DNA of 64,000 nucleotides from Schistosoma mansoni (lineage: Eukaryota > Platyhelminthes > Trematoda > Strigeidida > Schistosomatidae): positions 496,001 through 560,000 of the forward strand of contig NW_017386020.1 of the NCBI RefSeq assembly GCF_000237925.1, read 5' to 3'. Each line of letters starts with the position of its first letter. Position 1 is the stretch's first letter. The notes beneath the pieces were generated by a model, which was given only the letters and a program-made list of their open reading frames with translations, was not told the origin of the DNA and did not search any database. The translations under genes and the position numbers were made by a program. Shown here in pieces: positions 23,169-33,407 of this stretch.

Positions 23169-23385
23169 TATCAAACAATTGTCTCAATCTTGACTGTTCC
23201 TTATGCAAGTATCAGCCCAACGTCTCCGATTTTACTGTTCATGCATTTTTATACCAATTGCCTTCCATTCCCGTTCTCTCGTTATCGATCCTCTACTGAA
23301 ATACATTCTATGCCTGACCATCGTTATATACTACTTATGTGGATAATAAGTAACCCACACCACACAGTTACTGCTTAAAGCAAAC
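23169..23385 (-). repeat. right part of the dispersed repeat interrupted by the SINE
   Basis: The reverse complement shares ATAAGTAGTATATAACG, TCAGGCATAGAATGTATTT and AAGATTGAGACAATTG with 11326-11480. Confidence 0.75.
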
Positions 23386-24620
23386 AATAAATAGGATTTG
23401 AAATGACTAACTTAATTATTAGGCCGACTACTTTGTGTTAAACGATCCGATTTGTGAAATGATTTAAGATTGATAAGTCCTTAATTTCTATTACTTCGAA
23501 CTATGTATACGAGTTTACATTTACATGCCAAAGTATATACATTTGAAGAAAATAAAGAAGGACAAATGTTTGAATTTTGAAGAACAACTTTAAAAAAAAA
23601 TACTTGAAAGTCGAAGACATCACAGTTCTTAGCAGCCCAGTAGCTAGATATTTGATCAGTAGTGGTTATGTTGTCAGTATTTTCAAATTATTTAAAGCAG
23701 TATACTGTATATCCACGTTGAAATCTACACTGACGGACCATTGAATAGTAACCATTATCATATTTATCTAGTTCTTAATGCTGATTAAATCCTCAGAGAC
23801 CAAGATACAATATCCCTCATTGACCTAAATGACTTCACATCTCGTGCACTATATTTTGATGCTACATGATGGGATACATTTGGAAGGAAACCCTGCTTCA
23901 CCGATGCTTCATGTTATTTGGGACCTATCAGCATAACATTATCAATAGATAAAATTCAGTCAACACTAAGCAGACTATGGGCATTGGTTACTACTCAATA
24001 TGTAAACATCAAGTGAGGTAACTTATATGAATAGTGACAAAATACTCTACTACTATTATTATCATCATTTTAGGTTTTCTTTTAAAAATACTCGTCTAGT
24101 AATCAGATCAACTTGTTGTTCGATACAATAATTGACCATTGATTTTTTATTCCCCCCAAAAAATGATACCTACACAAATAACATTCATAATAACAATGAT
24201 GATAAATTGGACAGACTATGAAGTGTTATCTTTATATGATTAATTTCCATTAGAACATCAATTGTCTGGTTTATATTAAAGATAAATAATATTGAACAGT
24301 CGGAAATTGGCTAATTTTTTTCATTGATAAATTACAATACACTGAGATTGCTCTTTTGTCAGAAACCTAATTTCAAACTACACCACACAATAATAATGAT
24401 AATCTTGTCTATCATATAGTTTCTTTAGTTTATATCTTTGAAAAGGATACTATTAAGATGACCCATACTCTAATCAATCATATAAGAGAATAAATTACAA
24501 TTAAAACTGGTGGATTTGTTTCGATGCATTCAAAACTCATCAATAATACGTAATTAGATTGAAACAAATATTAATTATTAGGAATATTACAATTCTAAAA
24601 TGTCTAGATTTGAATACGAT
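23386..24620. other. intergenic DNA, no gene seen
   Basis: AT-rich. The less AT-rich stretch 23690-24030 may be an old repeat, but I cannot identify it. Confidence 0.5.
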
Positions 24621-25050
24621 CTACTGTACGGAGCTGGAACGTGAAGAACTACTACATCTATCGTCAAGGAGGTACAAGTATTTATAAACAGTTGTTTACG
24701 CAAAATACTCAACATTCACTGACCGGATACTATCAGCAACAGCCTTCTGTGGGAGAGGAAAAATCAGCTTCCAGCTGAAAAGGAAATTAGGAAAAGACGT
24801 TGGAAGTAGATAGGACATACATTGAAGAAATCGCCAAACTGCATCACGAGGCAAGCCCTAACTTGGAATGGTGAAGGGAAGCAGAAAAGAGGAAGGCCAA
24901 AGAACACATTACGTCTGGAAATAGAGGCAGATATGAAAAGGATGAATGTTAACTGAAAAGAACTGGAAAGGATTGCTCGGGACAGGGTTAGATAGAGAAT
25001 GCTGGTGTGCTCTTTTGCTCCTCCATGAGGGGTAACAGGCTTAAGTAAGT
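24621..25050 (+). mobile_element. 3' end of an RTE-type LINE
   Basis: Encodes the C-terminal part of the trematode RTE protein with few breaks: LLYGAx[78 protein letters not shown]. The 3' terminus GAGGGGTAACAGGCTTAAG with a short (TAAG) tail matches the ends at 12862 and 17490. It is a 5'-truncated dead copy and serves as the uninterrupted reference for the insertion at 16840-17205. Confidence 0.88.
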
Positions 25051-25170
25051 AGTTTTGAATAATCTTTCTTATTGGTACTACATATCCTAAAATGGGAAGT
25101 CCAATTAGCACGTCCGATTGTTATTCTGGGAAATCAGAGGGGGTTTTGTGGAGAATTTAGTGTTTTCACA

Positions 25171-25394
25171 GTTGAAATCATGAGTCAATTGAAGCTAGAC
25201 CACCATCGAAAACCTGGAAGCACTGGAAGGCCGTTTCGTCCTATTATGGGTCTCCTCAGCAGTGCGCATCCACGATACTGCACTCGCGAGATTCGAACCC
25301 AGGACCTACCAGTCTCGAGCCGAAGCCCTTAACCTCTAGACCACTGGGCTGGCCGGCATCCAAAGGTGTTAATGTCAATTGACTCATGATTTCA
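25171..25394 (-). mobile_element. full-length hammerhead SINE, family B (left arm of an inverted pair)
   Basis: Minus strand: head TGAAATCATGAGTCAATTG then ACATTAACACC, tRNA-like region with B box GGTTCGAATCTC, hammerhead module, and tail CTAGCTTCAATTGACTCATG followed by ATTTCAAC. Head and tail are near-perfect reverse complements over about 20 bp. The flank 25133-25170 is shared in reverse complement with 4421-4456, so a longer unit exists. The diagnostic variants ACTGCAGTATCG-like, GAGACCC and GGCCTTCC also occur in the copy at 25595, across the gap. Confidence 0.88.
25219..25267 (-). ncRNA. hammerhead ribozyme, partly damaged
   Basis: CTGAGGAG core, GAAAC and stem I GCACTG/CAGTGC are intact. 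Stem II (GACCCATAATAGGAC) has one mismatch, and stem III with GGCCTTCC loses a pair next to the cleavage site. Confidence 0.7.
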
Positions 25395-25594
25395 NNNNNN
25401 NNNNNNNNNNNNNNNNNNNNNNNNNNNNNNNNNNNNNNNNNNNNNNNNNNNNNNNNNNNNNNNNNNNNNNNNNNNNNNNNNNNNNNNNNNNNNNNNNNNN
25501 NNNNNNNNNNNNNNNNNNNNNNNNNNNNNNNNNNNNNNNNNNNNNNNNNNNNNNNNNNNNNNNNNNNNNNNNNNNNNNNNNNNNNNNNNNNNNN
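25395..25594. other. assembly gap (200 N) between inverted SINE copies
   Basis: The gap lies exactly between two oppositely oriented family B copies that share diagnostic variants. A palindrome that could not be assembled is a natural explanation. Confidence 0.97.
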
Positions 25595-25805
25595 AGACAT
25601 TAACACTGTTGGATGCCGGCCAGCTCAGTGGTCTATCGGTTAAGGACTCCGGCTCCAGACTGGTAGGTCCTGGGTTCGAATCTCGCGAGTGCAGTATCGT
25701 GGATGCGCACTGCTGAGGAGACCCATAATAGGACGAAACGGCCTTCCAGTGCTTCCAGGTTTTTCGATGGGTGGTCTAGCTTTTAACTGACTCATGATTT
25801 CAACT
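25595..25805 (+). mobile_element. full-length hammerhead SINE, family B (right arm of an inverted pair)
   Basis: Starts at the head AGACATTAACACTG directly after the gap. It has the tRNA-like region (GGCCAGCTCAGTGGTCTATC, B box GGTTCGAATCTC), the hammerhead module and the tail ACTGACTCATGATTTCAAC. It shares GTGCAGTATCG, GAGACCC and GGCCTTCC with the minus copy at 25171-25394. Confidence 0.88.
25705..25752 (+). ncRNA. hammerhead ribozyme, partly damaged
   Basis: Same variants as its inverted partner: CTGAGGAG, GAAAC and stem I intact; stem II one mismatch; stem III weakened by GGCCTTCC. Confidence 0.7.
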
Positions 25806-26685
25806 GTGAAAAAATTCTGGGAAATATCAGTACCTAATTTAAATAAAATTATTAAACATTGATGATATTGTATAAGATGATAATGGAATCTTCGTATTGT
25901 AAGTGTCCAGCTTAGAATGCAAAACACCAGAAAACACATAACAATAATCACTTTATTAATTCTATTAAGGTTATTGTGTCCCAATGTCAAATAGTTGCAA
26001 AAATTGTTTGCTTAAGCTTTTTAAAATGAAAAATCTATAGGACTGAGACACTAAACCAGTAATGTCATTTGTTAAGAGGTTGCTTTATAATAAGAATTGA
26101 TTGAAGTTGAAAATTTACATTATTAAGTTTGATCTAATGTAATCTAGATTTTTATATATGGGATCATAGATATACTCAAATGATCTATTCAGTGTTGTAT
26201 CGACTTATGTCAGTTTATAATATATCGACTTATTCCATTCTATGAATATCCCATCATAACTTATTAAAATAAATTCATTTCATCATTTATAGGGTTTATT
26301 TTTCTAGTTAAATAAACACTTAACAATTATGATTATAAAGGTTAACCATCTGTTAAAAATCTCTCAATTCATTTCTATTGAGGTCAAAACAAAAACTGAG
26401 AGAAGAAGAAGTAAAACCTAATGCATAAATCTTGTCATCAGTTCATTATACTAGTGATGACCTTAACTATAATATTTCATTTTATTAATTTAAAACAATA
26501 CGATAACGTTATATGACTGTGGTAAATAAAATGAACATTGATGTAATCATTCCCTTTAGATTCTATAAGAGAAATATCATAGTAACAATTTAATTTTCTA
26601 TACTAGATGTTATTTGAATATCTTTGAAAAATTTCTAAATTGTGTAACATTCTGATGGTTATAAGCAAAGATGGGTAGTGGGTAA
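25806..26685. other. intergenic DNA, no gene seen
   Basis: AT-rich sequence with no recognised feature. Confidence 0.5.
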
Positions 26686-26870
26686 CAGTGGAATCCAGGA
26701 CGTGCGTTTGAAGCGAACGGTACTGGGTTCCAGTTCCAGAGTGAACATCAACTCTGAGATGCAGGTACATCCAGCTGACGAGTCAGAAATAGGACGAAAC
26801 GAGCTTCCTGGATTCCACTGCTAGCCAACATCCATATTTGCTTCTAATGCTTGTAAATTGAAATATCATC
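26686..26870 (+). mobile_element. Smalpha-like hammerhead SINE (family A) with an inverted 5' stub
   Basis: The first 24 bp (CAGTGGAATCCAGGACGTGC then GTTT) are the reverse complement of the ribozyme's own 3' strand. They fuse at GCGTTTGAAG to a plus-strand tRNA-like region (AAGCGAACGGTACTGGGTTC). After that come GTGAACATCAACTCTGAGAT, the ribozyme and CCACTGCTAGCCAACATCC. The GCGTTT shared by both parts suggests that microhomology guided the inversion. Confidence 0.8.
26768..26822 (+). ncRNA. Smalpha-type hammerhead ribozyme
   Basis: CTGACGAG core (free fifth base), GAAAC, stem I ATCCAG paired with CTGGAT, and a short stem II GTC/GAC. Stem III (ACGAGCTTC) is shortened relative to the usual ACGCGCGTC, so activity is uncertain. 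This is the best family A ribozyme in the window. Confidence 0.75.
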
Positions 26871-27799
26871 AATTAATGATTGAATATATGAACCTAAAGA
26901 AATATATATTCTGATTCAGTAGAGAGAATAGTCCCAATTTTTCTACTAATCATTTGATCACCCACTCCTAACATAACTAAATTGACTAAATGTTTACGAC
27001 GATAATTAAGCGAAACTAATGGACAAAATCTATTGTGAGGAACAAAAGATACGTACACGTGCATCCATTCAGTCACATTATTGTAGCACATGACAATGGT
27101 CAATATGCCATGAATATGCTGCTCCGCGCTCACGGAAAACATTTTGGCCTAGCTGAGCGAAGGTGTGGTGTGAACTGTTAACAGATGAGTATCAGACCAC
27201 CTCGTCTAAAACAGTAATGAGTCTGTTATTATAAAACAACTGTCAATAACCAGACATATTGCTTTAAATCTCTGACAATCAATCAGATATAATATTGTAA
27301 AAGTGATTGACTTACAAACTATAAAAAGATTGTAGCCATTCACCTGAAAGAAATAGGTTCATTCTCATTTCCCATTTTAGTCAGTTTCAGAAACAGAATT
27401 AATATGGCTCATATGTATGTACCACTATAGTCTAAATTAATATGACTTAAATCTAACAGATTTAGTTATTGTATTTATGTACATGTGATTCATGCCAGTT
27501 TATCTATGTCTAGAGTAAAAGTAATATTCTTCACGGATTGAAATCATAATGTAAAACAGAAGCATTGAAACAACTGTTTTACGTTAATAGGAAAATTCAC
27601 AGTAATGTAAACAAACCTAAACACCAAGGTTTAAAAATTTTAGGTGCTTACGATATCACTTATCAACTTTTAGGCTCCATACGATAGCTTTATTTTAACA
27701 TTGGTCTTGAAAGGTATGACTTTGATCGTCAGTGATAATAGTTTTGAATTGCAAATATCCTTTATTTCCGAGAATATTGTCTTTACTCTGATAACTCAT
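26871..27799. other. intergenic DNA, no gene seen
   Basis: AT-rich. The minus frame at 26894-27142 shows no recognisable domain. Confidence 0.45.
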
Positions 27800-29340
27800 A
27801 CCTTGACAGATGCATAGGATCCTCCTTGTCATTCAATTATGTTGTCCAGGCACATGAACGCTTCCACCTCTTTGAGGGCTTTACCCTCAAGTATGCTGTC
27901 TTCGTTGTACTTCAAGATTTAGCTTTGCCCTTGTGAATGTTGAGGCCTACTTTCTCAGAAACCACTGTTACACTTGCTGTTTTCGGTTACATTTTCCTCT
28001 GTTTATGTGACATCAGATCTAAGTGATCTTCAAAGTTTAAATAATCCAGCCGTGTTCAACGTGTCCACCATATTTTGTGTTTCTCTTGTGCTGTGGAGTC
28101 TGTCTATTCAAGTGCTCTTCAAAGTGCTCTACCCACCTATTTCTCAGCTGTTGAACTTCAGTTATTGATCTTCCCCTTTCGTTTTTGTCTTTTTGTTCTA
28201 GTTTACCTTTTTTCCTTCAGGCTTATGGGTTTTATCATATGGTATTTTTCATTTTCCCTTGTCCTACAGTTTTTTCTGCTATAGTTGCTACGTCATCCAT
28301 TGTGTTTCCACAAACCAGTTCTAACTCTTTCAAGCACTAATTTTTTGGTTTCTATATATTCAACCTGTGCCTTGTCTCTTTCTGATTTTGTTCAAGTTAT
28401 TGTTGACTTTGATGTTCTTGTTCTTTGTTTTTCTAGCCTTGCCCAGGCTGCTCATAGAGATTCATCTGATACGTTGGTGCTTCTTGAGGCTAGACACTTC
28501 TCGATATATTGAAGTTAATGTTTGTTAATTCTCCTTAGACTTGCTTTGTGTAGTGGTTTCCTTTTTCTCTATTTAATCTTGTAAGGCTTAGAACATGTTG
28601 CCCAAAGCTGTCTTTAGCTACTTGGACTTGTTATCGTTTCGAAGAAAGGCTAAATTAAACTCCTGTTGTGTTACTTGTACAGTCGTACAGTGTTTCTTGA
28701 GCTTGAGTTTTAGCTTAGTCACCAGCAGATGATGATCTGAAGCTAAATCAGCTCATACCTTTATTTTCACATCTATCATGGACCTTCGGAATATTTTATT
28801 TATGCATAAGTGATCGACTTGGTTTTAGATAGTATAGGCCGGTTAAATCTATGTAGCTTGATGATACTTTTGTAAGGGGATATGCTTCAGACTGTAACGT
28901 TGTTGTTGAAAGCATATAGATCTGTTACTAATTAGGCAAAAACGTGACTATTGTTCACCCTCAATCCATGACATTGAACTGGTGAATTGATTGATTTAAG
29001 GAACAGTACAGATGGCCGGTCATATACATGCCTTCTAAATTTTCAGAGATTGATCCTCTACCAAGAGATTGACTTGCTAACTTAGAATAATTCTGTTTGC
29101 TGGAGATAAAACTGGTCTATATCTTCATTATCTCTACCAGTGGTGAGTGTGTAGCCTTGGATGACATTTATTCTAATCCCTCCCTGCTTTTTTTCAAGGG
29201 CGCTTCGATAATCTTGAAGTCATGAAATTTTCGTTTTATAGGCACTTATTTGAATAGCATCAGTGTAACTTCTTGTGTTCGAGGAAGGTAGTCTCATATT
29301 TGTGATCAGGGTACAATAACATTTCATCTGTAGTCAGTCT
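27800..29340 (-). mobile_element. RTE-type LINE with internal deletion of the reverse transcriptase
   Basis: Read on the minus strand, the order is endonuclease-domain relics, its conserved end (ADLASDHHLLVTKLKLK-like), the linker RSITEVQQLRNRWVEHFEE followed by HLNRQTPQHK, and then, after only a short stretch, the C-terminal block EKVGLNIHKGKAK and VEAFMCLDNII with QGGS. In a full element about 300 codons of reverse transcriptase separate the last two, so they are largely missing. Many stops and frame changes add to this. A plus-strand open frame at 27974-28512 is its antisense shadow. Confidence 0.75.
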
Positions 29341-29420
29341 TTTCTTAGGAAGAAATATTATCGGTGGATAGGATTAAGTTTACGAAAACCATTTATTTGG
29401 GATCATAAGGTAAGTCATAT

Positions 29421-29744
29421 NNNNNNNNNNNNNNNNNNNNNNNNNNNNNNNNNNNNNNNNNNNNNNNNNNNNNNNNNNNNNNNNNNNNNNNNNNNNNNNN
29501 NNNNNNNNNNNNNNNNNNNNNNNNNNNNNNNNNNNNNNNNNNNNNNNNNNNNNNNNNNNNNNNNNNNNNNNNNNNNNNNNNNNNNNNNNNNNNNNNNNNN
29601 NNNNNNNNNNNNNNNNNNNNNNNNNNNNNNNNNNNNNNNNNNNNNNNNNNNNNNNNNNNNNNNNNNNNNNNNNNNNNNNNNNNNNNNNNNNNNNNNNNNN
29701 NNNNNNNNNNNNNNNNNNNNNNNNNNNNNNNNNNNNNNNNNNNN
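29421..29744. other. assembly gap (324 N)
   Basis: Unknown sequence that starts after unrelated DNA and ends inside a retrotransposon coding region. The 5' LTR, gag and front part of pol of the Gypsy element must lie in it or be missing; 324 bp is too short for all of them if the gap length is real. Confidence 0.97.
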
Positions 29745-32067
29745 ATATGATAAATTCTCGAGGTATCATGCCAGTTCCAGCAGAAGTTGCTGCTATTCGT
29801 AATTATCCGTTGCTCGAGTCACAAAAAAAGTTACGACGATTCTTGGGACTAATAAACTATTATAGGCGATTTATTCCAAACTGCGCAGCAATACTACAGC
29901 CATTAACGGACGCTTTGCGCGGAAATATCCGAACATTCCATCTATCGACAGAGGCTATACAAGCTTTTGAGAACGCTAAGCGAGCACTTCATGAGAAAAT
30001 GATATTAGTACGACGAAAGAGCGAAGCGCCACTAGCCGTCATGACGGACGCATCGAACATAGCAGTGGGAGCAGTACTGCAGCAGTTAGTAAACGGTACA
30101 TGGGAACCGATTTCATTTTTCTCGAAGAGATTAAATCCTACACAAACGAGGTACAGTACGTTCGGAAGAGAACTATTAGCGATTTACTTGGCAATCAAGC
30201 ATTTCCGACATATGATAGAGGGTACCATTTTCACAGTGTATACAGATCACAAACCCCTCACGAAAGCATTAAACGCCAAGCAGGATAACTATTCGCCGAG
30301 GGAAATTCGACAATTAGAATTTATTTCCCAATTTACATCTAGCATACAGTATATTGAAGGTAATAATAACGAAGTGGCAGATGCGTTGTCCAGAACAACG
30401 ATAAACGCGATTATTACAAATGGAATTGATTATCACGGTCTCGCGAAGTTACAAGAGACAGACATCGAACTAAACAAGCTAAGATTCGATGACACGACGT
30501 CATTATTATTCGAAGATATTCAGTTCGGCAACGCGAAAGTAATATGTGACATGTCGACAGGCCGACCTCGCCCATTCATTCCTAAACCATTACGACGGAA
30601 AGTATTCGAAAGTATCCATAACCTATCGCACCCGGGAATAAAAGCCACGATGAAATTAATCAGTGAGCGTTTCGTATGGACAAAAATGAATCGCGATGTA
30701 CGTAATTGGACACAAACATGCATGAAATGTCAAAAAGCCAAAGTACATCGTCATACTAGCTCGCCAATGGGTTCATTTTCACAGCCAGACACTCGATTCG
30801 AACATATACACATCGATATCGTGGGACCACTGCCAGTTTCGAACGGGTACAACTATATTTTTACATGCATCGATAGATTTACCCGATGGCCTGTAGCGGT
30901 ACCAATAAAAGACACCTCAGCCGAATCCGTAGCCAAAGCCCTTATCGAAAATTGGATTTCTTACTATGGTATACCGGCAATTATCACGACCGATAGAGGA
31001 GCTCAATTTGAAAGTCGACTCTTCCAGCAGCTTACAGAACTCCTCGGAATTAAACGTATACGAACGACATCCTACCATCCAATGGCAAACGGAATGGTTG
31101 AACGCCTACATAGGCAGTTGAAAGCATCCCTTACATCTGTCATTGTCAATAACGATTGGGCTAATAAGCTTCCCTTAGTCATGTTAGGTTTAAGAACAAT
31201 AATTAAACAGGATATGGGATGTTGTCCAGCCGAGTTGGTATATGGAACTACTTTACGTTTACCCGGAGAATTTTTCGCTTCAGGTAAGTGTTCCGACTGA
31301 TGTAGCCAACTACGTGCAACGCCTGAAGAAACACATGAACGATTTAAAAATAGCACTTCCCAGACTACAACAACGACGAGTATTCGTACCTCAGCAACTA
31401 CATAATAGCACGCACGTATTTATCAGAAGAGACAACGTACAACCACCTCTGCAGCCGAACTATGAAGGTCCATTTAAAGTGATTACGAAGACAGATAAGA
31501 CAGTCACGGTAGAAAAAGCTGGGAAGACAGACGTAATCAGTATCGATCGAGTGAAACCAGCTTTCATCGATAGCGATTTTCAATCGACAAGCACGAGCCT
31601 CTCGAAGACGATCACACCGACGAAATACGAGTCTCAAGAGTCAACGACGCTAACGCACCAAAAAGAAGAGACTCCGATAACGACAAAATCTGGTCGCAGA
31701 GTAAGATGGCCGCAACGTTATGTCGCTACAGTCTTTTACTGACGATTTTCTGCTATTTCGAATATTAATTAAAATTCTTCCTCTTCATTGTATACATATA
31801 GATTATTAAACTTATGTTAAACGCTACTAAACTCGACAAAGCTTATGTACCTTTACGCTCATACGTGTAATTTTTTTCGAAGCGATACCATATTTCTTCT
31901 ACATCTTACCGCTATTTTGTATAGCCTAACGGACGGGCACGAACTAAATGCACATTAACTTCATTCTAATTTTGTACAAGCCCATATCTTCGAATGATTG
32001 TAACTACGCTATTCAATTTACTGTACTTTATGCAAACACAGACATTTTTTCATATATCTTTGTTTGC

Positions 32068-32075
32068 AGGGGGGA
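32068..32075 (+). promoter_or_regulatory. polypurine tract of the Gypsy element
   Basis: GCAGGGGGGAG just upstream of the 3' LTR, the usual primer site for plus-strand DNA synthesis in LTR elements. Confidence 0.7.
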
Positions 32076-32605
32076 GTTATATAGCAACCATCCTACAATC
32101 AATTTCGATTATAGCCAATTTTGGTTAAGCCCTTTTTATAACTTACTTAACAGACATCGTTATTTGGATAGTAACAATTTGCATATTCTTTGCACTGCTA
32201 TACCACTAGAGCACATGACGCTCTATCCGAAATGTTGACTACTTAAATATCATTCGATGACTCATACTCCTCCCCATATATGTACGCACGCAAATACTAT
32301 TATCAGCCTTTGTTTTGCTTTGTTGTGCCCTTATTAAATGTGACTATAAATTGCCTGTGTAGTTGCTTGCTATTCGCTCGCTTGCTCTTCGTTCGTTTCC
32401 TTCGCTTATTCGCCTGTTCACTCGCTCTCTCGCTTGCCGCTCACTCGCTCGTTGATATTCGCTCAGGTGTTGTTAGCTTTCTGACCTGAGTTATTTGACA
32501 ATAAACTGTAGTCGCTGCTATCCTTTGTCTTCTGATTTTACGCACCGTTAAGATTAGAATCATAACGGTTATCGAAGTAAACAATTAACGAATCGCGGCA
32601 CTACA
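32076..32605 (+). repeat. 3' LTR of the Gypsy element
   Basis: About 530 bp between the purine tract and SINE-derived DNA. It contains ACTATAAATTG as candidate TATA box, a pyrimidine/CG-rich stretch of CGCTCG and CGCTTG steps at about 32365-32465, GACAATAAAC as candidate poly-A signal, and the end GGCACTACA. Exact ends are uncertain by a few bases because the 5' LTR is not available. Confidence 0.75.
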
Positions 32606-32640
32606 AGCTTCAATTAACTCATGATCTCAACTATGAAAAT
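32604..32640 (+). mobile_element. tail of a family B SINE abutting the Gypsy LTR
   Basis: AAGCTTCAATTAACTCATG then ATCTCAACTATGAAAATATT matches the end and flank of the copy at 4213-4456. The Gypsy element therefore appears to have landed inside, or recombined within, an older SINE. Confidence 0.7.
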
Positions 32641-33236
32641 ATTTAATATTCAACAAACATGACTGACATATAAAATAAATATTTTCCAACACTCATACAA
32701 TTCATATCAGTTAGTTTAATATTTTGTTTAGATAGTTTGTTGGATGTCATAAGTGTAGTCATTTGTGTGAAATCAGATGAAACAGTATTTTGGAGATCTA
32801 TTTTCTTCTGGGTTATTCAACTAAAAATAAAATTTTTTCTTTCTTGAAAATATTATAAGTGAGAAAATTTTTCTGATCGTTTCTTTCCTCCTACATTGTT
32901 ATCATTATCTTAAATGATTGATCCAAATTGATGCTTCAGTAGGTTTTGTTCAGAAAAATAACATGCTGTTTTCTCACATGATGTGTAAACAGAGAGTGGA
33001 TTAAATCGAAAATTGTCACTTTACCTTAGTATACATATATATAAAACAGGTTAGTGGGTTGTTGTTGTTATTGGTGGCATTAGTGGTTCATTTACATGAT
33101 ATTGTCTCAGTTTTAATGGTTGACTTAATTTTGTTCATTAAAAAATTCTATTTAAACTATGATATTAATCTGGTCAAGTAATCCCGATAAAAATATCAAC
33201 TTTATGGAAAGTACTTTGATGTAGTGCTGAATATGC
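32641..33236. other. intergenic DNA, no gene seen
   Basis: AT-rich, no recognised feature. Confidence 0.5.
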
Positions 33237-33407
33237 GTCTATCGGTTAAGGGCTCTGGCTCGAGACTGGTAGGTCCCGGGTTTGAATCTCGCGAGTGCGG
33301 GATCGTGGATGCGCACTGCTGAGGAGTCCCATAATAGACCGAAACGGCTGTCCAGTGCTTCCAGGTTTTCGACGGCGGTCTAGCTTCAATTGACTCACGC
33401 TTTCAAC
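33237..33407 (+). mobile_element. hammerhead SINE, family B, slightly 5'-truncated
   Basis: Begins in the tRNA-like region (GTCTATCGGTTAAGGGCTC). It keeps the B box region GGGTTTGAATCTC, the ribozyme module, CCAGGTTTTCGACGGCGGTC and TAGCTTCAATTGACTCACGC. The head AGACATTAACACCG is missing. Confidence 0.85.
33311..33359 (+). ncRNA. hammerhead ribozyme, stem II changed
   Basis: CTGAGGAG, GAAAC, stem I GCACTG/CAGTGC, stem III CGG/CTG with one wobble, and GTC cleavage triplet present. Stem II reads GTCCCATAATAGACC and is weakened. Confidence 0.7.

Larger units (their letters stand above)
29745..32605 (+). mobile_element. Ty3/Gypsy-type LTR retrotransposon, 3' part
   Basis: Fossil element. Visible parts in order are the end of the reverse transcriptase/connection region (LRRFLGLINYYRRFIPNC), RNase H (VMTDASNIAVGAVLQQ; YTDHKPL), the integrase with its zinc-binding HHCC region (HPGIKATM then CMKCQKAK), the D,D-35-E catalytic core (HIDIVGPLP, FTCIDRFTRWP, TTDRGAQFES, HPMANGMVERLHR), a C-terminal integrase tail, a purine-rich tract and a 3' LTR. 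The order RT-RNaseH-integrase is that of Ty3/Gypsy. The visible coding part looks young and nearly whole, with about one break; the 5' half is absent or hidden by the gap. Whether it belongs to Boudicca or one of the Saci families needs comparison. Confidence 0.92.

Noticed and set aside
27974-28512. Three consecutive plus-strand frames rich in Leu, Phe and Ser, possibly a membrane protein
   Set aside because: They are the reverse strand of the decayed RTE LINE at 27800-29340, which explains both the openness and the hydrophobic look.
29380-29769. Long frame across the third gap
   Set aside because: It is open only because it is made of unknown bases.
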